This document shows, piece after piece, positions 1 to 9,039 of a stretch of DNA of 64,000 bases (position 1 is its first letter; the number at the start of each line of letters is the position of its first letter). The position numbers and the translations under genes are program-made. This DNA is from Sedimentisphaerales bacterium (GTDB lineage Bacteria; Planctomycetota; Phycisphaerae; Sedimentisphaerales; Anaerohalosphaeraceae). The notes under the pieces are model-generated. The model was not told where the DNA came from. It saw only the letters and a program-made list of their open reading frames with translations, and searched no databases. The DNA is taken from NCBI GenBank assembly GCA_016926155.1, contig JAFGPC010000171.1, positions 1-64,000 on the forward strand. Direction: 5' to 3'.

Positions 1-1212
1 AATCTCGGTCGGAGACCTCCCGCGATCTACCACAGCCTCGACCGAATAGGTCATCCCCGTCCTATCGGCCGTCGCTACGATATCGAGAGTGTACACACTG
101 GACCGTATGGTAACATAGTTTATGAAATCTTTGGCAATATCGGTCGAAAGAGTATCGATATTTTTCAGGTCTGCCAGGGAAGTCATTCCCCCGCCGACAC
201 TTTCCCGCAAGGCAACGATGTCCATGGCCGTCTGCTCATCACCCTCCAGCAAGGCCGCCAGGACCCGTAAGGGGGCGGTATTAATATTAACTCGGCCGCG
301 TATACGGCTTCCCCCTCGTGTCGTCGTGATTTTGTCGGCAATCTCATAGAATTGGTCTATAGTAATAGGTTCGGACTGTTGTTGATTGTCATTGTTGTTA
401 TTGCCGGAGTTGGAACCGGAGCTGCCGCTCGATGCCTTGTCCAATAAGTCGCCAAGACTTTCGTATTGTCGGTTTTCAACGATCCATCGGGCCTGTCCCG
501 CACTGAGTCCAAGGTCCTCCTGTAGTTGATTTTCTCCGGCTCGATTGATGTCGATCTTTCGATTGCCGTCGGCGTCATTGTTGGTATCATAGGAGTAACA
601 GGTCAGATATTTGATCCAGCCTTCATTGTAATCGGAAAGAGCTTCTGATCCCTGGCCGGATCCATATAAAAGGGCCTCGGTGACGCCTTTTACCATGAGC
701 AGTTCACGGATGGTCCGGATACTCTCGTTGCGGACCTGGTATCCATAAGGCAGATTTACATAATAGGATCCCTCCGCCCCGAGAGACCTGCTTTCGTCGT
801 CACTGTCCCGCCAATCCAGGATCGAATCGGCGATCTCTTCGGTCATATCCGGCAGCCAGAGAAGCTGTTCTCGTGTAATGGTATTGATGTTTAGTTTACC
901 CGCCTCATCGGTGACTGCAACGGCAAACCGGACCCCATCCAGGGCGACATCGTTGATGTCGGGTACGTATCCGCTCCATACATCATACAGGCTGTCGCTT
1001 TCGAGCTCATCGTTTTCCAGCAAAGCAATGCTTTTTTCCAGCCCGGCGCGAGCCGCCCATTTGCACCGAATCCGATCTCCGGCGGCCATACTGATGTGGG
1101 TGTCCACATACGTCATCTGAGAGGCGATTGTGACAATAATGGTCAACAGGACCAGCGTCCACAATACGCCCACAAGAATGACGGCCTTGGATTGTCTTGC
1201 CTTTCGTTTCAC
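1..1212 (-). CDS. gspK: Type II secretion minor pseudopilin GspK (locus 1), partial at window edge
   Basis: The minus frame is open from a GTG at 1212 to the window edge (404 codons). The GTG lies 3 bases after the gspJ stop. The product begins with a short basic leader and one hydrophobic helix (about residues 10-30), followed by the GspK-type soluble domain. Two helix-hairpin-helix-like segments are visible, reading DINRAGENQLQEDLG near residues 203-217 and VNINTAPLRVLAALLEG near 308-324. Between them is a Ser/Asn/Gln-rich loop. GspK caps the pseudopilus tip together with GspI and GspJ. The last visible residues resemble the final strand of GspK, so few codons should be missing. The GTG start and missing stop make this gene easy to overlook. 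Confidence 0.88.
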   Translation of the reverse strand, partial: MKRKARQSKAVILVGVLWTLVLLTIIVTIASQMTYVDTHISMAAGDRIRCKWAARAGLEKSIALLENDELESDSLYDVWSGYVPDINDVALDGVRFAVAVTDEAGKLNINTITREQLLWLPDMTEEIADSILDWRDSDDESRSLGAEGSYYVNLPYGYQVRNESIRTIRELLMVKGVTEALLYGSGQGSEALSDYNEGWIKYLTCYSYDTNNDADGNRKIDINRAGENQLQEDLGLSAGQARWIVENRQYESLGDLLDKASSGSSGSNSGNNNNDNQQQSEPITIDQFYEIADKITTTRGGSRIRGRVNINTAPLRVLAALLEGDEQTAMDIVALRESVGGGMTSLADLKNIDTLSTDIAKDFINYVTIRSSVYTLDIVATADRTGMTYSVEAVVDRGRSPTEI

Positions 1213-1215
1213 GGT

Positions 1216-1944
1216 TTACTGACTCACATCAATCGGGCTGACATCTTCAAATTCGGTTTCCGCTTCTTCATCCAGTGTGGCTTCCAGCGCTTCGGCCACA
1301 CGGGGAAAAGTAACGGCTATACTTCGCACAATCGGTCTCTTTCCTTCGGAATCGTTGGGGAGCCGACCGATCAGAGTGATCTGGAGCAATTCCGGCAATA
1401 CCTCCTGCTCTTCCGGCCACTGATCCAGCCATTCGTATCCGTCATAATACTGGATCTGGAAAGTAACAATATTTTCCGCCAGAGTGGTCAACATCCCTCC
1501 CGCGGATTCGACGTAATCCTCGTCATCTCTCGGCACGGTTACAATCGGACAAACCCGCCGCATCAGCACCATCCCCTCTTCTCCGGGTGTCAGGGAATAC
1601 TGTACCTCGTACACATCACCTTCCGGCTGACTTCGTCGAGCCGGTGTGCCGGAAGTGACCCACATGGTGAGGGAACTGAGAGAAGTTCCACCGGTTTCCT
1701 CCACGCTACCGACCAGACGGATTCGGTCGATCCGGGAATCCCGATAGAGATTGGCCAGATCGGTTCGCAGCAGACGACATACAAACCGAATTTCGTCCGT
1801 TGCTGTGGTCGCCGCTGTAATGGATTCACGAGCTGCTGCTACGGTACGAAGTGTGCCTACCGTGACAACGGTGATAAACACTCCGATTACGGAAGCGACA
1901 ACCATCTCGATCAGTGTGAAGCCTTTTGTGTTTCTGGTTTTCAT
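1216..1944 (-). CDS. gspJ: Type II secretion minor pseudopilin GspJ (locus 1)
   Basis: A 242-residue prepilin-like protein. The leader MKTRNTKG precedes a class III cleavage site G|FTLIE, with the conserved Glu at +5, and a hydrophobic helix to about residue 30. The globular domain carries paired Arg and Asp-rich strands as in GspJ, and the C-terminus is acidic. In T2SS, GspJ joins GspI and GspK in the pseudopilus tip complex. Its start overlaps the gspI stop by 4 bases and its stop is 3 bases before gspK, which points to translational coupling. Assignment to J rather than I or H rests on operon order and size. Confidence 0.85.
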   Translation of the reverse strand: MKTRNTKGFTLIEMVVASVIGVFITVVTVGTLRTVAAARESITAATTATDEIRFVCRLLRTDLANLYRDSRIDRIRLVGSVEETGGTSLSSLTMWVTSGTPARRSQPEGDVYEVQYSLTPGEEGMVLMRRVCPIVTVPRDDEDYVESAGGMLTTLAENIVTFQIQYYDGYEWLDQWPEEQEVLPELLQITLIGRLPNDSEGKRPIVRSIAVTFPRVAEALEATLDEEAETEFEDVSPIDVSQ

Positions 1945-2750
1945 CCTCCGGAACCTCCTCCGGAAGAACGACCACTTGTTCTATTGCTGCCGGGGCGGCC
2001 CCCGCGGCTACCGGTGGATCTCCCTGTATTGCTTCTCCCGGGTCTTGCGCTTCCACTGCCGGGTCTGGCGCTACCTGTAGTTCCGGCACCACCAGGCCGA
2101 ATAGTACGGCCACCATCTTGTCTGCCTTGGGGTCGATTTCCGCCGCCGGGCCTGGTCCCTCCGGCACTATCACCACCTCCGGGACCCCCACTTCCAGGCC
2201 CTCCGCCCCCAGGGCCGCCACCACCTTGGTTTATACTTCCCGGATTAAAACCTCCGCCGGATTGGACGTTTGTACCCGACGTTCCGGATGCTCCTTCCTG
2301 ACCGGAAGAGTTCGAATCATCCTGCTGCTCCTGGTCTTCGCCTTCTTCTTCCGCAGGCGAACCAAGAAACATGGTGGAAGCAGAAATCGCCTTCTTATGG
2401 CGTTCCGATCCCCATGAAATCACCATGGTGACTTCATACAAACCGATATAATCCCCTTCCTGTAACGCCGCCTGCCATTGGTATTCACCCAAGGGACTGT
2501 CTCCACTGCCCAGAGTTCCCTCCAACTGCCCAAGTTCAACAAAAGAATCAATTCCCACATAGTCGATCATCGCCATCTGTCGATCAAGAATATCCCAGGC
2601 CATCTCCTCCTTCTGGTTGTCGTGAATCCGCGTAACATTGCGAACGCTCAGAGAACACAAGGTGATCACGCCCAGACTCAAAATCGTCGAGGCGGCGACC
2701 ATCTCGATCAGGCTGAACGCTTTACCATTGTGTCTTGCATTTCGTTTCAT
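1941..2750 (-). CDS. gspI: Type II secretion minor pseudopilin GspI (locus 1) with glycine-rich tail
   Basis: A 269-residue prepilin-like protein with leader MKRNARHNGKA, a variant cleavage site A|FSLIE and a hydrophobic helix. The first 130 or so residues are the pseudopilin. From about residue 135 there is a Glu/Gln/Asp/Ser stretch and then a long Gly/Pro/Ser/Arg-rich low-complexity tail to the stop. Typical GspI proteins are about 120-130 residues, so the tail roughly doubles the protein. The residue before the cut is Ala, not the usual Gly. The ATG overlaps the gspH stop by one base. Call based on operon position after gspH. Confidence 0.8.
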   Translation of the reverse strand: MKRNARHNGKAFSLIEMVAASTILSLGVITLCSLSVRNVTRIHDNQKEEMAWDILDRQMAMIDYVGIDSFVELGQLEGTLGSGDSPLGEYQWQAALQEGDYIGLYEVTMVISWGSERHKKAISASTMFLGSPAEEEGEDQEQQDDSNSSGQEGASGTSGTNVQSGGGFNPGSINQGGGGPGGGGPGSGGPGGGDSAGGTRPGGGNRPQGRQDGGRTIRPGGAGTTGSARPGSGSARPGRSNTGRSTGSRGGRPGSNRTSGRSSGGGSGG

Positions 2751-3322
2751 TATTGCATGTCCAGATCAATCACATCGACGGGTAATTCATCCAGTTCCCC
2801 GGACTGCACCTTCGCTTTTCCGGTCCCGCCGGAGATAGCAATACTGTAATGATTTGTCCCATTACCAATCTGAATGATGGCCGTATCGGCACTGCCGTCC
2901 GGACGAAATACGACCACTGATTGTTGCTCCAGCCCAGTCTGTGTCTCTTCACTACCGGACGGTGTAATGGCTATTTTTTCAAATTGAATGTCGTTATCCA
3001 TGGTGCGCGGCCGAGTGTACGGATTACTCAAGACAGTTTCACCGCTGCTCTGAGATGCCTGACCGTACACGGCAAAACTGTTGGTCTCCTCGCTCAGTAC
3101 GAGTTGGCAGGGCTTCTGATGCTCCACGGCATAGGTCCGGGCATATTTGGCGGCAAGAAAAAGCTGCTTGGCGTATTGTTCTACCTGCATCCGTCGATAA
3201 CGCTGTACGGACACATTTAACATACCGCCCATGAGCATTACGCCAATGATTGTCACGACCAGGATTTCAATCAGAGTGAATCCATGTCGTCTGCATCGGA
3301 GGATACATGACCGATTATTCAT
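2750..3322 (-). CDS. gspH: Type II secretion minor pseudopilin GspH (locus 1)
   Basis: A 190-residue pseudopilin. The chosen ATG at 3322 gives leader MNNRSCILRCRRHG and site G|FTLIE, and overlaps the gspG stop by 8 bases. A longer frame start at 3376 would put 18 extra residues before this leader and is unlikely. After the hydrophobic helix the protein has the GspH-like pattern: an alpha segment rich in Tyr/Gln, then beta strands carrying LVLSEETNSFAVYG and VVFRPDGSAD. GspH sits near the top of the pseudopilus, bridging the tip complex to the major pseudopilin. Confidence 0.83.
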   Translation of the reverse strand: MNNRSCILRCRRHGFTLIEILVVTIIGVMLMGGMLNVSVQRYRRMQVEQYAKQLFLAAKYARTYAVEHQKPCQLVLSEETNSFAVYGQASQSSGETVLSNPYTRPRTMDNDIQFEKIAITPSGSEETQTGLEQQSVVVFRPDGSADTAIIQIGNGTNHYSIAISGGTGKAKVQSGELDELPVDVIDLDMQ

Positions 3323-3752
3323 CGTTATAAATGTCTGCGTTCTCGCCTTCACCGCCTTCTGCTCCATCGGCGCCATAGCTGATCAGATCGAAACTACCCG
3401 GATTGATTTCGCCCTCTGCGATATAAAGAAACGGCTGTTCCCAGGCATCGAGTAATTGCTTTTCCTTTAGGTAGGGCCCATCCCACTTTCCTTCCAGATC
3501 ATCAGGCATCACAACAAGTGCCCCAAGCCCTTCGGTATCCGATGGGAATCGCCCGCAATCCACCTGAAACTCGATCAGCGCCCCTTCCACGAGTTTCATC
3601 TTGGCCTTGGCGATATTGTGTTTGGCCTTGCCGAATTTCTTGACAATGTTGGGTACTACCAGCGTGCCCAACAATGCCAGAATGACCGCCACAATCACCA
3701 ACTCGATCAGTGTAAAGCCTTTTCGCCTGTTCTTACGTGTTCTTCGATTCAT
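3315..3752 (-). CDS. gspG: Type II secretion major pseudopilin GspG (locus 1)
   Basis: A 145-residue protein of normal GspG length. Leader MNRRTRKNRRKG is followed by G|FTLIELVIVAVILALLG. The body has the GspG hallmarks: FQVDCGRFPSDTEGLGAL, then WDGPYLKE and the C-terminal SYGADGAEGGEGENADI loop that binds calcium in characterised GspG proteins. GspG polymerises into the pseudopilus that pushes folded substrates through the secretin. It lies 23 bases downstream of gspF and overlaps gspH, in the standard F-G-H order. Confidence 0.95.
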   Translation of the reverse strand: MNRRTRKNRRKGFTLIELVIVAVILALLGTLVVPNIVKKFGKAKHNIAKAKMKLVEGALIEFQVDCGRFPSDTEGLGALVVMPDDLEGKWDGPYLKEKQLLDAWEQPFLYIAEGEINPGSFDLISYGADGAEGGEGENADIYNDE

Positions 3753-3775
3753 TCCGTCATCCTTTCCTGATTGTC

Positions 3776-5026
3776 CTACCCCCCGATGCCTCCCAGGTCC
3801 ATTGACATGATGGGCAGCAGAGTCGCTACGATAATAAATCCAATGACCACAGCCAGGATCATGATCAACAAAGCCGGGAAGACTGCCATAAATCGGGTAA
3901 TGGCCGTATCGGCTTCGTCATCGAAGGTATCGGCGGCGTTCAAGAGCAGCTCGTCGATAGTGCCCGTCTGCTCGCCGATATTGACAATTTGCACCAGCAG
4001 CGGGGGAAACAGACCGGATGTCGCAAGCGGCGTTGCGACCGGCTCGCCGGTCTTGACCTTCTCGGCAACCTCATCGATTTTTCGCCCCAGAAGCTCATTG
4101 CCCAGCGTATCCCGCACTACACCCAGCGCCGGGAGAATATTGATGCCGCTTTTAGCCAGCGCGCCCAGGGTTCGGGCAAAACGGCCCACGGCAATGGCCC
4201 GCAGGACATTCCCCAGAATGGGCACTTTCAGCAAACCCGTATCCCAGGCCAGTCGCCCGGACTCGCTTCGTTTCCATTTGACGAATAAATAGCCGAGGAT
4301 TCCAACAAGTACCGCTACAAGCCAGCCAAAGTCGATTAAAAAATTGCTTAAGGCCATGAGCATCCGTGTCGGCCAGGGCATCAGGGCCACCGACCCGCCC
4401 AGAGTGTCGATCATTTTGGGAAACACCGCCGTCAGCATAATGATCACCGAAATAATTCCGGCCACCAGAACCAGCGACGGATAGACCAGGGCGTTCTTCA
4501 TATTTGTTTTGGTCTTCTGTTCGCGTAACAGCAGTTTGGAAAGCTGATGTATCGTCTGGTCCAGAATTCCGCCCGTCTCTCCAACCTGCACCATCGAGAC
4601 AAACAGCTTGCTGAAAACTCTTGGATATTCGGCCATGGCCTCGGACAACGAATCGCCTGCCCGGACGGCTTCAGCCAGATCCAGAAGGAGTTTTTTAAGA
4701 GGAGGCTTATTCTGCTGTTCGGCGATGATCTGAATGGCATTAAGAATCGGAAGTCCCGTACGAAGGGCTGTACTGAGCTGTGCGGTCATTGCCACAATAT
4801 CCTTGCTTGTGATCCGATTGGATGCAAGCGAAAATTTACGGGTAGACACCGAAGGCGCCGCTGCGGCGACCGCTTCACGGATCGCCCCGGCCTTTTCGAT
4901 CAGTTCCGAGACAAAATGACCTTGTGCAGCCAGATCGGCTACAGCTTTGCGACGATCAACCGCTTCGACCACGCCACTGACCGACTGACCTCCCTTATTC
5001 ACACCCTTGTATACGAATTCAGCCAT
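3776..5026 (-). CDS. gspF: Type II secretion inner-membrane platform protein GspF (locus 1)
   Basis: A 416-residue protein of the GspF/PilC family. It has two homologous cytoplasmic helical domains, the first around residues 75-180 (MTAQLSTALRTGLPILNAI, then GETGGILDQTIHQLSKLL) and the second around 275-380 (FARTLGALAKSGINILPAL, then GEQTGTIDELL). Three hydrophobic segments are visible, near residues 180-200, 235-250 and the C-terminus. GspF anchors the GspE ATPase and the pseudopilus base in the inner membrane. ATG at 5026. The gap to gspE upstream is 110 bases. Confidence 0.93.
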   Translation of the reverse strand: MAEFVYKGVNKGGQSVSGVVEAVDRRKAVADLAAQGHFVSELIEKAGAIREAVAAAAPSVSTRKFSLASNRITSKDIVAMTAQLSTALRTGLPILNAIQIIAEQQNKPPLKKLLLDLAEAVRAGDSLSEAMAEYPRVFSKLFVSMVQVGETGGILDQTIHQLSKLLLREQKTKTNMKNALVYPSLVLVAGIISVIIMLTAVFPKMIDTLGGSVALMPWPTRMLMALSNFLIDFGWLVAVLVGILGYLFVKWKRSESGRLAWDTGLLKVPILGNVLRAIAVGRFARTLGALAKSGINILPALGVVRDTLGNELLGRKIDEVAEKVKTGEPVATPLATSGLFPPLLVQIVNIGEQTGTIDELLLNAADTFDDEADTAITRFMAVFPALLIMILAVVIGFIIVATLLPIMSMDLGGIGG

Positions 5027-5136
5027 TCCAATACCAATCTATTTTTCTTTCCGGCGCACACTAAAGCGCAATATCCTCTCATTTCCTGTTCGTTTCCTCC
5101 GGCATTTCGTACTTGCTCGGCTTGTTCGATGTGCCG

Positions 5137-6867
5137 TTAATCTTCTTCGATGCCCTGCGTGGCCCGCAGGACTTCCTCCGGGGTGGTTACCCCCTGTAAG
5201 ATTTTAAGTATGCCTCCGTGCCGCATCGAGACATGATCTTCCGGTGCGTTCTCGAGGATCTGCTCGGTTGTCGGTCGGGTGGCGATTAGCTTGCGCAGGG
5301 GCTCATTGATCCGCAATAACTCAAAGATACCGATTCGGCCCCTCATGCCCGTTCCATTACATTCTTCACATCCTTTTCCATGATACAACGGATCATCAGG
5401 CAAAATCGTGATCGAGTTATTCAGGCTCTCCAAAAGGCTGTCGCTGGGTTTATACGGAACCTTACAGGCCGGACAGATCTTTCGCACCAGTCGCTGGGCC
5501 AAAACTCCTTCCAGGGAACTGGCTACCAGGAATGGTTCGACTCCCATATCGATCAATCGAGTAATCGCTCCGGCCGCATCGTTGGTATGCAGCGTAGAGA
5601 ATACCAGGTGCCCCGTCAACGCGGCTCGAACGGCGATGTCGGCCGTTTCTTTGTCGCGGATTTCACCCACCATGATGATATCGGGGTCCTGTCGCAGAAT
5701 ATGCCGCAAACCCCGTCCGAAGGTCAGGCCTCGGCGTGGATTGACCGGCATCTGGATGATACCGTCAAGCTGGTACTCTACCGGATCTTCGATCGTGATA
5801 ATCTTCAGACTCGGATCAAAAATCTTGTTCAGGGAGGCATAGAGGGTTGTCGTTTTTCCACTGCCGGTCGGGCCTGTAACCAAGACGATTCCGTGCGATT
5901 TACCCAGGCAGTGGTTATATCCAACCAGTGTCTCTTGATTCATGCCCAGGTCTTCCAGTTCGATCAGGGCGGCGCTGCGATCCAAGATACGCATTGTGAT
6001 CGATTCGCCAAACACCGTTGGCACGGTCGAGACACGCAGGTCGATCTTGGTTGCCCCGCTGACAAATTCGATGTGTCCATCCTGGGGCACAAATCGCTCG
6101 GCGATGTCCATACCGGCCATAATCTTGACACGTGAGATAATTGCTGCCTGAAGCCGTTTGGGCGAACTGGACTTTTCGATCAACATCCCGTCAATCCGAT
6201 ACTTGATCTTGACAGCTTTCTCGAATGGCTCGATGTGAATATCACTGGCTCGGGCGTCAATCGCTTCGAAAATAACCAGATTAACCAGGTTGATCAGAGA
6301 TGGCTCCCGGGCCAACTCATGCAGCTTGGCTGTACTGATTTCACCGTTATCCATAATCTCGGCCTGGACCTGGTCGGCAGTCTTTCTTTCGGCCGGGGCC
6401 AGGTCTTCCAGCATTCGGGAGACATTGCTTCCGTAGTATTGGTGAATGGCCTTTTCCAGGTCGGCCGGGCTGCCATAACGGCGACGAATAGAAAGACCGG
6501 TTACCAGACGGATTTCCTCGATAGCCAGGCTGTCAAACGGATCGGCCATTGCCAGGGTCAGCCGACCGTTTTGCCGTTCCAGCGGGAAAACATTGTATTT
6601 ACTGACAAGTTCGGCGGGAATCAGGCCCAGAACTTCAGGTAAAATATTGCACTGATCCAGATTTATCCGGCTGATACCGGCCTGAGCCGCCAAAGTTTCA
6701 TTCAGATGCCGAGCTTTAATATACCCCAGTTCCAACAGTACCTGGCCTATCTTTCCGCCTCGGCTTTTTTGCTGTTCCAAAGCCCTTTCCAGGGCTGTCG
6801 GTTCCACGTAGGACCGCTCCAACAGCATCTGGCCCAGTTTTTTGCGTTCTTCTATCTTCAATTTCAT
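5137..6867 (-). CDS. gspE: Type II secretion ATPase GspE (locus 1)
   Basis: A 576-residue hexameric secretion ATPase of the GspE/PilB family. An N-terminal MshEN-like region holds two short repeats of the type GQMLLERSYVEPTALE. The ATPase domain has Walker A GPTGSGKTTTLYASL near residues 328-342, an Asp/Walker B box ending DPDIIMVGEIRD, a His box (FSTLHTNDAAGAITRL), and a four-cysteine zinc site (CPAC near 463 and CEEC near 500). I chose the ATG at 6867, 6 bases after an AGG, rather than the TTG one codon earlier. GspE powers pseudopilus assembly. It is the first gene of this operon, with a promoter upstream. Confidence 0.94.
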   Translation of the reverse strand: MKLKIEERKKLGQMLLERSYVEPTALERALEQQKSRGGKIGQVLLELGYIKARHLNETLAAQAGISRINLDQCNILPEVLGLIPAELVSKYNVFPLERQNGRLTLAMADPFDSLAIEEIRLVTGLSIRRRYGSPADLEKAIHQYYGSNVSRMLEDLAPAERKTADQVQAEIMDNGEISTAKLHELAREPSLINLVNLVIFEAIDARASDIHIEPFEKAVKIKYRIDGMLIEKSSSPKRLQAAIISRVKIMAGMDIAERFVPQDGHIEFVSGATKIDLRVSTVPTVFGESITMRILDRSAALIELEDLGMNQETLVGYNHCLGKSHGIVLVTGPTGSGKTTTLYASLNKIFDPSLKIITIEDPVEYQLDGIIQMPVNPRRGLTFGRGLRHILRQDPDIIMVGEIRDKETADIAVRAALTGHLVFSTLHTNDAAGAITRLIDMGVEPFLVASSLEGVLAQRLVRKICPACKVPYKPSDSLLESLNNSITILPDDPLYHGKGCEECNGTGMRGRIGIFELLRINEPLRKLIATRPTTEQILENAPEDHVSMRHGGILKILQGVTTPEEVLRATQGIEED

Positions 6868-6905
6868 CAACTTCCTTGGAGGTGAATGGATTTTAAAAGA
6901 CTATA

Positions 6906-6934
6906 ACTATATACGAAAAAAGGACTTAAATCAA
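6906..6934 (-). promoter_or_regulatory. Sigma-70-type promoter for gspE-K (locus 1)
   Basis: On the minus strand a -35 box TTGATT (6934-6929) is separated by 17 bases from a -10 box TATAGT (6911-6906). Transcription would begin about 30 bases upstream of the gspE ATG. Inferred from sequence match and spacing only. Confidence 0.55.
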
Positions 6935-7267
6935 CCTTCCCAAAGGAGACGCCCATTGTAGCATCAGCCTGGACAGGTACATACTCCGCCTTCCTTATTT
7001 TGACGCTTAGAGCTTTGGTTTTGTTACAAAAATTCATGATTTTACAACTCTATCCGGTAATAAGCTGCCTATTGATATTAAGATTCCTGCTAGATAGTGT
7101 GCATATCCGCCTTCAGGTAACAAGATTCACCGCAGAAAATCCTACGATCTTTCAACGTAAATCCATTGCTTTTGAAAGAATAAGGAATTCCAAAAGAGAG
7201 TATCAGAGACAGTGGAAAATGTAACGTGTAATTTAAGAAATGCCTGGGAAATTCGAGGGCTTAAGGA
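6935..7267. other. Intergenic region without recognised gene
   Basis: This stretch is AT-richer than the flanking genes. It contains short open frames on both strands but none with a convincing ribosome site or family resemblance. I see no RNA gene or repeat. Confidence 0.5.
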
Positions 7268-7900
7268 TTATCCCGGTTGGGGGGTTTGGGTAAACTTTCG
7301 ACAGGCCTGAATCGCTCGGCTCAATCCGGGTGTAATCCCTGCCAGTGATCGGAGTTCCCCGGGCAGCAGGGGGGTATCCGACGAGCGGTAGATCAGCAGG
7401 AAACCAACACCAGGTTGATAACGGCCTAAGGGCACCGCAGCGGCTGAGACCCTGTCCATGGGCCGGCAATCGCATCGCAGGCCCAGCCGGATCATATCCC
7501 CCAGGGAGCAGATCCAGTTGGCCCGGCTGATGTTTCGTATTACCTCGGGCGTGAAGCAGTGCTCGATCCCGTTTGCATCCAATCCGATCGGATTGTCGTT
7601 GTCCACGCAATGCATCTCGATGCTTTCACCGGTTAGCAGGAACACAGCCACATGTGCCCCAGAAATACGTTGCTGGATCCATTGGGCTACGGTTTCCAGT
7701 AATTCCCGCAGATCGCTGTGTCCCAGGATCGACTCATAAAAATTTGTGGTGAACATTAGGCTATTGAGTTGAATCACAAAATCCTTATGCGCAGCGACCA
7801 TGTCGTTGCAGAGAATATCGATCTTCTGTGCCTGCCGACGACGCTGCTGATTGAGCCGATGCACAAGCCGTCGGATGCGTTTACGTCTGTTCGTATCCAA
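7268..7900 (-). CDS. GAF-like domain protein
   Basis: A 210-residue soluble protein. The N-terminus is basic and probably coiled-coil (RKRIRRLVHRLNQQRRRQAQ), followed by a GAF-like fold: FYESILGHSDLRELLETVAQW, then GAHVAVFLLTGESIEM and the late strand GVGFLLIYRSSDTPLL. GAF domains sense small molecules or mediate dimerisation. No output domain is attached, so it may act with a partner kinase or phosphatase encoded elsewhere. The start appears to be TTG at 7900, preceded at about 7 bases by GAGG. An internal ATG (MVAAHKDF) is possible but would remove the coiled coil. Family call is moderate; function unknown. Confidence 0.6.
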   Translation of the reverse strand: MDTNRRKRIRRLVHRLNQQRRRQAQKIDILCNDMVAAHKDFVIQLNSLMFTTNFYESILGHSDLRELLETVAQWIQQRISGAHVAVFLLTGESIEMHCVDNDNPIGLDANGIEHCFTPEVIRNISRANWICSLGDMIRLGLRCDCRPMDRVSAAAVPLGRYQPGVGFLLIYRSSDTPLLPGELRSLAGITPGLSRAIQACRKFTQTPQPG

Positions 7901-8049
7901 AAGTAACCCTCAGACAGGGATTGTTCACATATCATCTCTCAAGGTTACTTCGGTTGCCGGGACGCAGACCTTTAACCGCATTTTTGAACGAAAAACCGCA
8001 ATTTTACACGTCCGATAAATGCAGTTTTACCCATATTGAACGACGCTGG

Positions 8050-8931
8050 CTACTTGACCGAATCGTCCAGTTTCAGTCCCAGGTCTTCATATAATTTTCT
8101 GCGCTGGGCCTTGTCGGTCGTCAAAGTCGCCCCGGCATAGACGGCGACTTCTTTGGCTTTGGCCCGTGGAACGACGATCACACCGTCCCCGTCGGCGACG
8201 ATGATATCGCCGGGCATGACCAGCACGCCGCCGCACTCGATGGGCCGGTTGACCGATTCGATTTCGTTGCGTCCCGGGCGGATGCCCCGCGTGACATGAC
8301 GAAGGTACAGGGGAATACCCTCGGCGGCGATCTCGTCGGTGTCGCGCGAGCCGGTGTCGGTTACCACGCCGACGCAGCCCCGCTTCTTCCAGCCCATGAT
8401 GTTGTTGGAGCCGATCGTACCCACATCCGTACTGTCGGCATCGTCGATGACCAGCACGGTTCCCGGTCGAAGCAGCGGCGTGAACGGCTCGGGGGAAATC
8501 TCGCTATACCATTGGCCCACCCACTTGTCGAAATCCTCGGTCTCCCGATGCCCTGCCGGGGATTTCTGCGTGGGAACATAACGTGCGGTGACGGCGACGC
8601 CTACGATCCGGTGCGTGAACTTCTGCGTATCCTTCCAGGAAGGATGGATTGCCGGATCCATCAGGCCGATGTTCTGCAGGCCCGCCTTGTCCATGCCGTC
8701 GCTGACATCGGCGACGCGCAGGTTCGCAAAGAGAACCAGGATTTCCAGATCCTCTTCCAGGCTGTACACCCGGGTCGGGATGAAATTTTTGCCCGCCCGA
8801 AGCTGCTGCACATTGACTTGCTGGGCCGAGTCCACATCCCCGCAGATCAAGATGGGCATCAGGCCGATCATTGCGACCAGAAGAACAATACGGAATGTTG
8901 ACGTGGTCTGGTTTGGCATGTCTTGTTTCAT
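8050..8931 (-). CDS. Exported RraA-like family protein (aldolase/demethylmenaquinone-methyltransferase-like fold)
   Basis: A 293-residue protein with a signal peptide (hydrophobic residues about 14-30, cut near DSAQQ). The mature part carries the RraA fold pattern: VADVSDGMDKAGLQNIGLM, then VLVIDDADSTDVGTIGSNN with GCVGVVTDTGSRDTDEI, and VMPGDIIVADGDGVIVVP. In the family, the equivalent Gly-Asp-Gly-Val-Val/Arg-Asp region binds divalent metal and pyruvate-like ligands in 4-hydroxy-4-methyl-2-oxoglutarate aldolases. A secreted form is unusual, since characterised members are cytoplasmic. The ATG follows AGGAGCAGGAAG. The next gene upstream is the GLUG protein. The exact reaction cannot be told from sequence. 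Confidence 0.82.
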   Translation of the reverse strand: MKQDMPNQTTSTFRIVLLVAMIGLMPILICGDVDSAQQVNVQQLRAGKNFIPTRVYSLEEDLEILVLFANLRVADVSDGMDKAGLQNIGLMDPAIHPSWKDTQKFTHRIVGVAVTARYVPTQKSPAGHRETEDFDKWVGQWYSEISPEPFTPLLRPGTVLVIDDADSTDVGTIGSNNIMGWKKRGCVGVVTDTGSRDTDEIAAEGIPLYLRHVTRGIRPGRNEIESVNRPIECGGVLVMPGDIIVADGDGVIVVPRAKAKEVAVYAGATLTTDKAQRRKLYEDLGLKLDDSVK

Positions 8932-9039
8932 CTTCCTGCTCCTGTCATCGATTTGGGTTTCTGTTCGGGACTGTACGTGATCCTCTATTGGAATCGTTTT
9001 GCCGATGACTTGTCAAACCAATTTTCGCCCACTCGAGGG

